From Mesonia aquimarina (GTDB lineage Bacteria; Bacteroidota; Bacteroidia; Flavobacteriales; Flavobacteriaceae): a stretch of 64,000 nt of DNA. Shown here one piece after another: positions 63,527 to 64,000 of this stretch (the first letter of the stretch is position 1; every line of letters begins with the position of its first letter). The DNA is taken from positions 1 to 64,000 of the forward strand of contig NZ_RCNV01000007.1 of the NCBI RefSeq assembly GCF_003667275.1, in the 5' to 3' direction. The notes under the pieces were generated by a model. The model did no database searches. It had not been told where the DNA came from and saw only the letters and a list, made by a program, of their open reading frames with translations. The position numbers and the translations under genes are program-made.

Positions 63527-64000
63527 TGTTTATTTATAGATTTTATTTCAGTTTAATTTTGTTGTTAAATGTTTCTGTTTGTTTGAGTCAAGAAACATTT
63601 TTTAGTGGGAAAATTTATGCAGATTCTATAAACACTACACAAATAAACATTGTTAATTTAAGTCAAGAAATTGGAAGCGTAAATAAAATTGATGGAGCAT
63701 TTTCTATAGCAGCCAATACAGGTGATGAAGTTATATTTTCTTCTGTACAGTATCAGCCATATCAACTTACAATTACCAAAGAAATGTTAGAAAAAGAAAA
63801 TAAAGTTTTTCTTTTTCTAGAAGTTAATCAATTAAAAGAAGTTAAATTGAGTAATATTGATTTAACTGGAGATCTTACCAAAGATGCAAAAAATGTAGAC
63901 ACTTATGTTTTTGATCCTCGATCGGTTGGCTTGCCTAGACCAAAACCAAAATTAACTACAGCACAAAGAAGAATAAAAACCCCCACCACCGGTTCAGGCT
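63526..64000 (+). CDS. Secreted carboxypeptidase-like regulatory domain protein, paralogue 3 (cut by window end)
   Basis: At least 158 codons from GTG 63526, which overlaps the previous stop as TAGTG. The different signal peptide (FYFSLILLLNVSVCLSQ) precedes the same regulatory domain as paralogue 2, then DPRSVGLPRPKPKLTTAQRR before the window ends. The start region and the tail have diverged while the middle is almost unchanged. This fits recent gene conversion or duplication of the domain only. Confidence 0.78.
   Translation, partial: MFIYRFYFSLILLLNVSVCLSQETFFSGKIYADSINTTQINIVNLSQEIGSVNKIDGAFSIAANTGDEVIFSSVQYQPYQLTITKEMLEKENKVFLFLEVNQLKEVKLSNIDLTGDLTKDAKNVDTYVFDPRSVGLPRPKPKLTTAQRRIKTPTTGSG
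63587..63935 (+). repeat. ~350-bp near-identical block, copy 2
   Basis: Partner of 62832-63180. Divergence increases sharply on both sides of the block. Confidence 0.88.

Noticed and set aside
1-64000. CRISPR array, prophage, restriction or toxin-antitoxin system
   Set aside because: No regularly spaced repeats, phage structural genes, or restriction or toxin families were recognised anywhere in the window.

Overview
The window looks like a chromosomal segment of a member of the Bacteroidota, most likely family Flavobacteriaceae. It is AT-rich. It carries three gliding-motility genes (gldA, gldB, gldC), several proteins with type IX secretion (T9SS) tails, and many promoters of the Bacteroidota TAnnTTTG (-7) type. 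It also has a dcw cluster without murF or ddl and a DnaG whose zinc ligands are replaced. The genus cannot be named from sequence alone.

Layout. 1-1300: the end of a T9SS type B cargo gene, then gene debris containing a decayed IS256-family transposase and a decayed 3' piece of tex. 1301-6360 (minus): a regulatory-domain lipoprotein, a MarC-type membrane protein, metK with a candidate SAM-II-like riboswitch, and gldA. 6486-10171 (plus): an aminotransferase homologue lacking its PLP lysine, DAHP synthase/chorismate mutase, rsgA and dtd. 10223-18240: two DUF3857/transglutaminase-like proteins, a MazG-like protein, aroA, queA and rlmN. 18359-20589 (minus): two T9SS type A cargo paralogues with duplicated tails and terminators. 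20711-27336: polyprenyl synthetase, an ECF sigma factor with a putative anti-sigma protein and two coiled-coil/barrel paralogues, and dnaG. 27329-32029: nadE, gldB-gldC, a small CxxC protein, engB and an alpha/beta hydrolase.

32253-47910 is the division and cell-wall (dcw) cluster: mraZ, rsmH, ftsL, a PASTA-bearing PBP, murE, mraY, murD, ftsW, murG, murC, ftsQ, ftsA, ftsZ. Genes are packed with overlaps or very short gaps. A three-copy GTGG repeat with 10-bp period, an MraZ-box-like operator, lies just upstream of the mraZ promoter. After the ftsZ terminator come a YqeY-like gene and tRNA-Arg.

48500-52230 is an AT-rich accessory patch: a small lipoprotein, a TMTC-like multi-TM protein with TPRs, and a frameshifted secreted cupredoxin. 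52265-61849 returns to conserved genes: a small NqrF-associated protein with apbE, then on the minus strand a methyltransferase, HNH-like protein, map, thioredoxin-like protein, gpmI, M15 peptidase, two GNATs, ClpP-like protease, glutaminase and a peptidase E-like protein, with tRNA-Gly on the plus strand. The window ends in a tandem array of three related secreted regulatory-domain proteins, the last cut by the window edge. Two of them share a nearly identical ~350-bp block.

No phage, CRISPR array, restriction system or intact transposon is visible. The most notable items are the aminotransferase pseudoenzyme, the metK leader, the MraZ operator, several probably leaderless or near-leaderless genes, the IS256/tex debris, the zinc-ligand-free primase, and the recently duplicated modules.
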